From Candidatus Heimdallarchaeota archaeon (GTDB lineage: Archaea > Asgardarchaeota > Heimdallarchaeia > Heimdallarchaeales > Heimdallarchaeaceae): 7,088 nucleotides of DNA. The DNA lies in NCBI GenBank assembly GCA_030628305.1, contig DAOVRE010000077.1:1-7088 (forward strand), read 5' to 3'. A model generated the notes under the pieces. That model saw only the letters and a list, made by a program, of their open reading frames with translations, ran no database searches and was not told the DNA's origin. Below, piece by piece: positions 6,172-7,088 of this stretch; the stretch's first letter is position 1, and each line of letters starts with the position of its first letter. A program made the translations under genes and the position numbers.

Positions 6172-6510
6172 TCAATCTTCATCCTTTACACCTATTTCAG
6201 CTATTTGTTTTTCTTCTAGTATCTTAGTTAATTCCTGCTCTTCCTTCTTTTTATCGCGAAAAACAAAATTAAGAAGTAGTGGCGTCATAATGACTGTCAC
6301 AAAAACAAGCATAATTGCTCTAGTGTAAACATTTGAATTAAATATACCAAGTTGAACATCAATTCCGGTTATTACAAGTACAATTTCAGCTCTTGGAGAC
6401 GTTCCTACAGCTATTTTTACTGCAGAATAATTGCTAAAAACCATGATTTTTGAACCGGCAAAAGTCCCAATACCTTTAGAAAGTATAGCTATAAAAATAA
6501 CTAGTACCAT
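6172..6510 (-). pseudogene. C-terminal fragment of a second CPA-family antiporter
   Basis: The 112-residue frame begins abruptly inside a membrane segment and reads as the last quarter to third of an antiporter. It shows AILSKGIGTFAGSK at 8-21 with Lys12 in the place of the TM10 lysine, the conserved SPRAEIVLVI at 38-47 (family prGEi.lvi), a final membrane helix ending VIMTPLLLNFVF at 73-84, and a charged tail at 85-112. The TM4 motif and DD pair expected upstream are absent. The homologous reading continues only to an in-frame TGA at 6523-6525 (ISFI before the ATG), with another stop at 6535-6537, so the N-terminal three-quarters is missing. With about three membrane helices and no ion site it should not transport. 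It could be a translated small membrane protein, but a truncated gene is simpler. It lies in the same orientation and just upstream of the intact antiporter. Confidence 0.68.
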
Positions 6511-6540
6511 AATAAAAGAGATTCATCCAGAATACTAAAA

Positions 6541-6880
6541 CAAGGAGTTGTTTCAATAATAGTTGGAACTTTGAGTATTGAAAAGTCTCCAGCTTTTATT
6601 TCTTTAATTTTGGAAATGAAAATCTCAAATAAGATTTCCATATAAAAGTATTAGTGAGTGATGAATAAACAAAGCTTACTGAACTTTAATCTAGCGTATA
6701 AAAGGGGAAATTACACTTGTTATAGCTGTAATAGGTTTAGTAACTGGACAATATGTTATTAATAATGTGTTTCAATTAGCAGGAGATTTCTATTCAATTG
6801 TGATTTTACTAGTTCTAGTAATTGTTTTCTTAACACTATTATTAGTAATACTATCATCTGGAAAAACAATAAAGAAATAG
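6541..6880 (+). pseudogene. Decayed antiporter remnant on the opposite strand, with stops and a frameshift
   Basis: The frame from 6541 to 6642 reads QGVVSIIVGTLSIEKSPAFI then ends ...ILEMKISNKISI; its G-x-L...S-P-A...E-x-K spacing resembles the TM4 region of CPA antiporters (compare ILGALASATAPAAT...WEYKSKG in the intact gene). It stops at 6643-6645, with further stops at 6652-6657. The same frame resumes at 6661 as NKQSLLNFNLAYKR. Between about 6692 and 6707 (near a run of four G) the reading moves to the next frame as GEITLVIAVIGLVTGQYVIN, ends in a last membrane helix (YSIVILLVLVIVFLTLLLVIL) and stops at 6878-6880. The (R/K)GEI-LVIA block is a hallmark of the antiporter C-terminal region. 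The roughly 150-200 residues normally between TM4 and this block, including the DD pair, are missing. The C-terminal identification is fairly firm; the TM4 piece is tentative. Confidence 0.6.
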
Positions 6881-6894
6881 ACAAGATTCTTTTT

Positions 6895-7088
6895 CTAAAT
6901 TTCCTCTTCTCTTTTTAAGAGATATCGGTCAGAATAATGTTTAATCATCTCTTTAGCAGAATCATAATCTAAACTTAACTTAGGACCCCAGATGGATTTG
7001 GCTTTTTCCAATTTTTTCATTAGCATCCCTAGTTTTAAACCTGTTAAAGTATTTCGTGTATAAAGTTCATTCGCTTCAAAATGAATTA
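6895..7088 (-). CDS. C-terminal part of an unrecognised protein, N-terminus off the right edge
   Basis: A minus-strand frame open from the right edge ends with TAG at 6895-6897 and supplies the last 63 residues. They are hydrophilic and mostly helical, with ELYTRNTLTGLKLGMLMKKL at 7-26, SIWGPKLSLDYDSAKEMI at 31-48 and a basic/acidic end (DRYLLKREEEI). Codon use, absence of stops and a clean termination support a real gene. There are no cofactor or catalytic motifs or membrane segments in this part, and I do not recognise the family. Internal ATGs exist, but nothing marks them as starts. The plus-strand antiporter remnant converges on it with 14 bases between the two stops. Confidence 0.6.
   Translation of the reverse strand, partial: IHFEANELYTRNTLTGLKLGMLMKKLEKAKSIWGPKLSLDYDSAKEMIKHYSDRYLLKREEEI

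Noticed and set aside
6501..6641. A 46-codon minus-strand frame (begins MEILFEIFISKIKEIK) overlapping the antiporter fragment start
   Set aside because: It is antisense to the plus-strand antiporter remnant, shows no family motif and has no SD or clear promoter. It is probably a chance frame, though a frameshifted continuation of the 6172-6510 fragment cannot be fully excluded.
1..7088. CRISPR arrays, insertion sequences, tRNA/rRNA genes and known defence systems
   Set aside because: No regularly spaced repeats, transposase motifs, terminal inverted repeats, tRNA T-loop sequences or recognisable defence genes were found on either strand.

Overview
The window is AT-rich (about one-third GC by eye). 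Most genes are preceded by archaeal TATA-type elements 25-35 bases upstream of the start codon, followed in some cases by a Shine-Dalgarno (SD) sequence and in others by an apparently near-leaderless start. T-rich tracts, not strong stem-loops, follow several stops. An F420-type FrhB/FpoF oxidoreductase subunit is also present. Together these point to an archaeon. The low GC and lineage-restricted proteins would suit an Asgard or related uncultivated lineage, but nothing here proves that.

Layout. Bases 1-573 (minus) hold the N-terminal part of a helical, TPR-like protein that runs off the left edge. Then, all on the minus strand, come an alpha/beta hydrolase (802-1626), an unrecognised two-domain protein with a Lys/Pro-rich linker and a C-terminal beta-sandwich-like region (1700-2581), and a protein resembling the DUF6884/YaaA-like group (2634-3341; the start is best moved to an internal ATG). 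A divergent promoter region (about 3366-3449) separates these from a plus-strand FrhB-like subunit (3450-4628) that starts with TTG. That gene converges on a minus-strand CPA2-type cation/proton antiporter (4645-6033) with a DD motif and a charged C-terminal tail.

The right end is a decayed antiporter region. At 6172-6510 (minus) there is only the C-terminal part of a second antiporter. At about 6541-6880 (plus) there is a third remnant broken by stops and a frameshift, not called by simple ORF finding. The last 194 bases carry the C-terminal 63 codons of an unrecognised minus-strand gene.

Functional links are weak. The genes appear to be mostly separate transcription units, each with its own promoter-like element, and no known defence, CRISPR, mobile-element or biosynthetic cluster is visible. 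The most notable features are the three antiporter copies in different states of decay and the unassigned two-domain protein.
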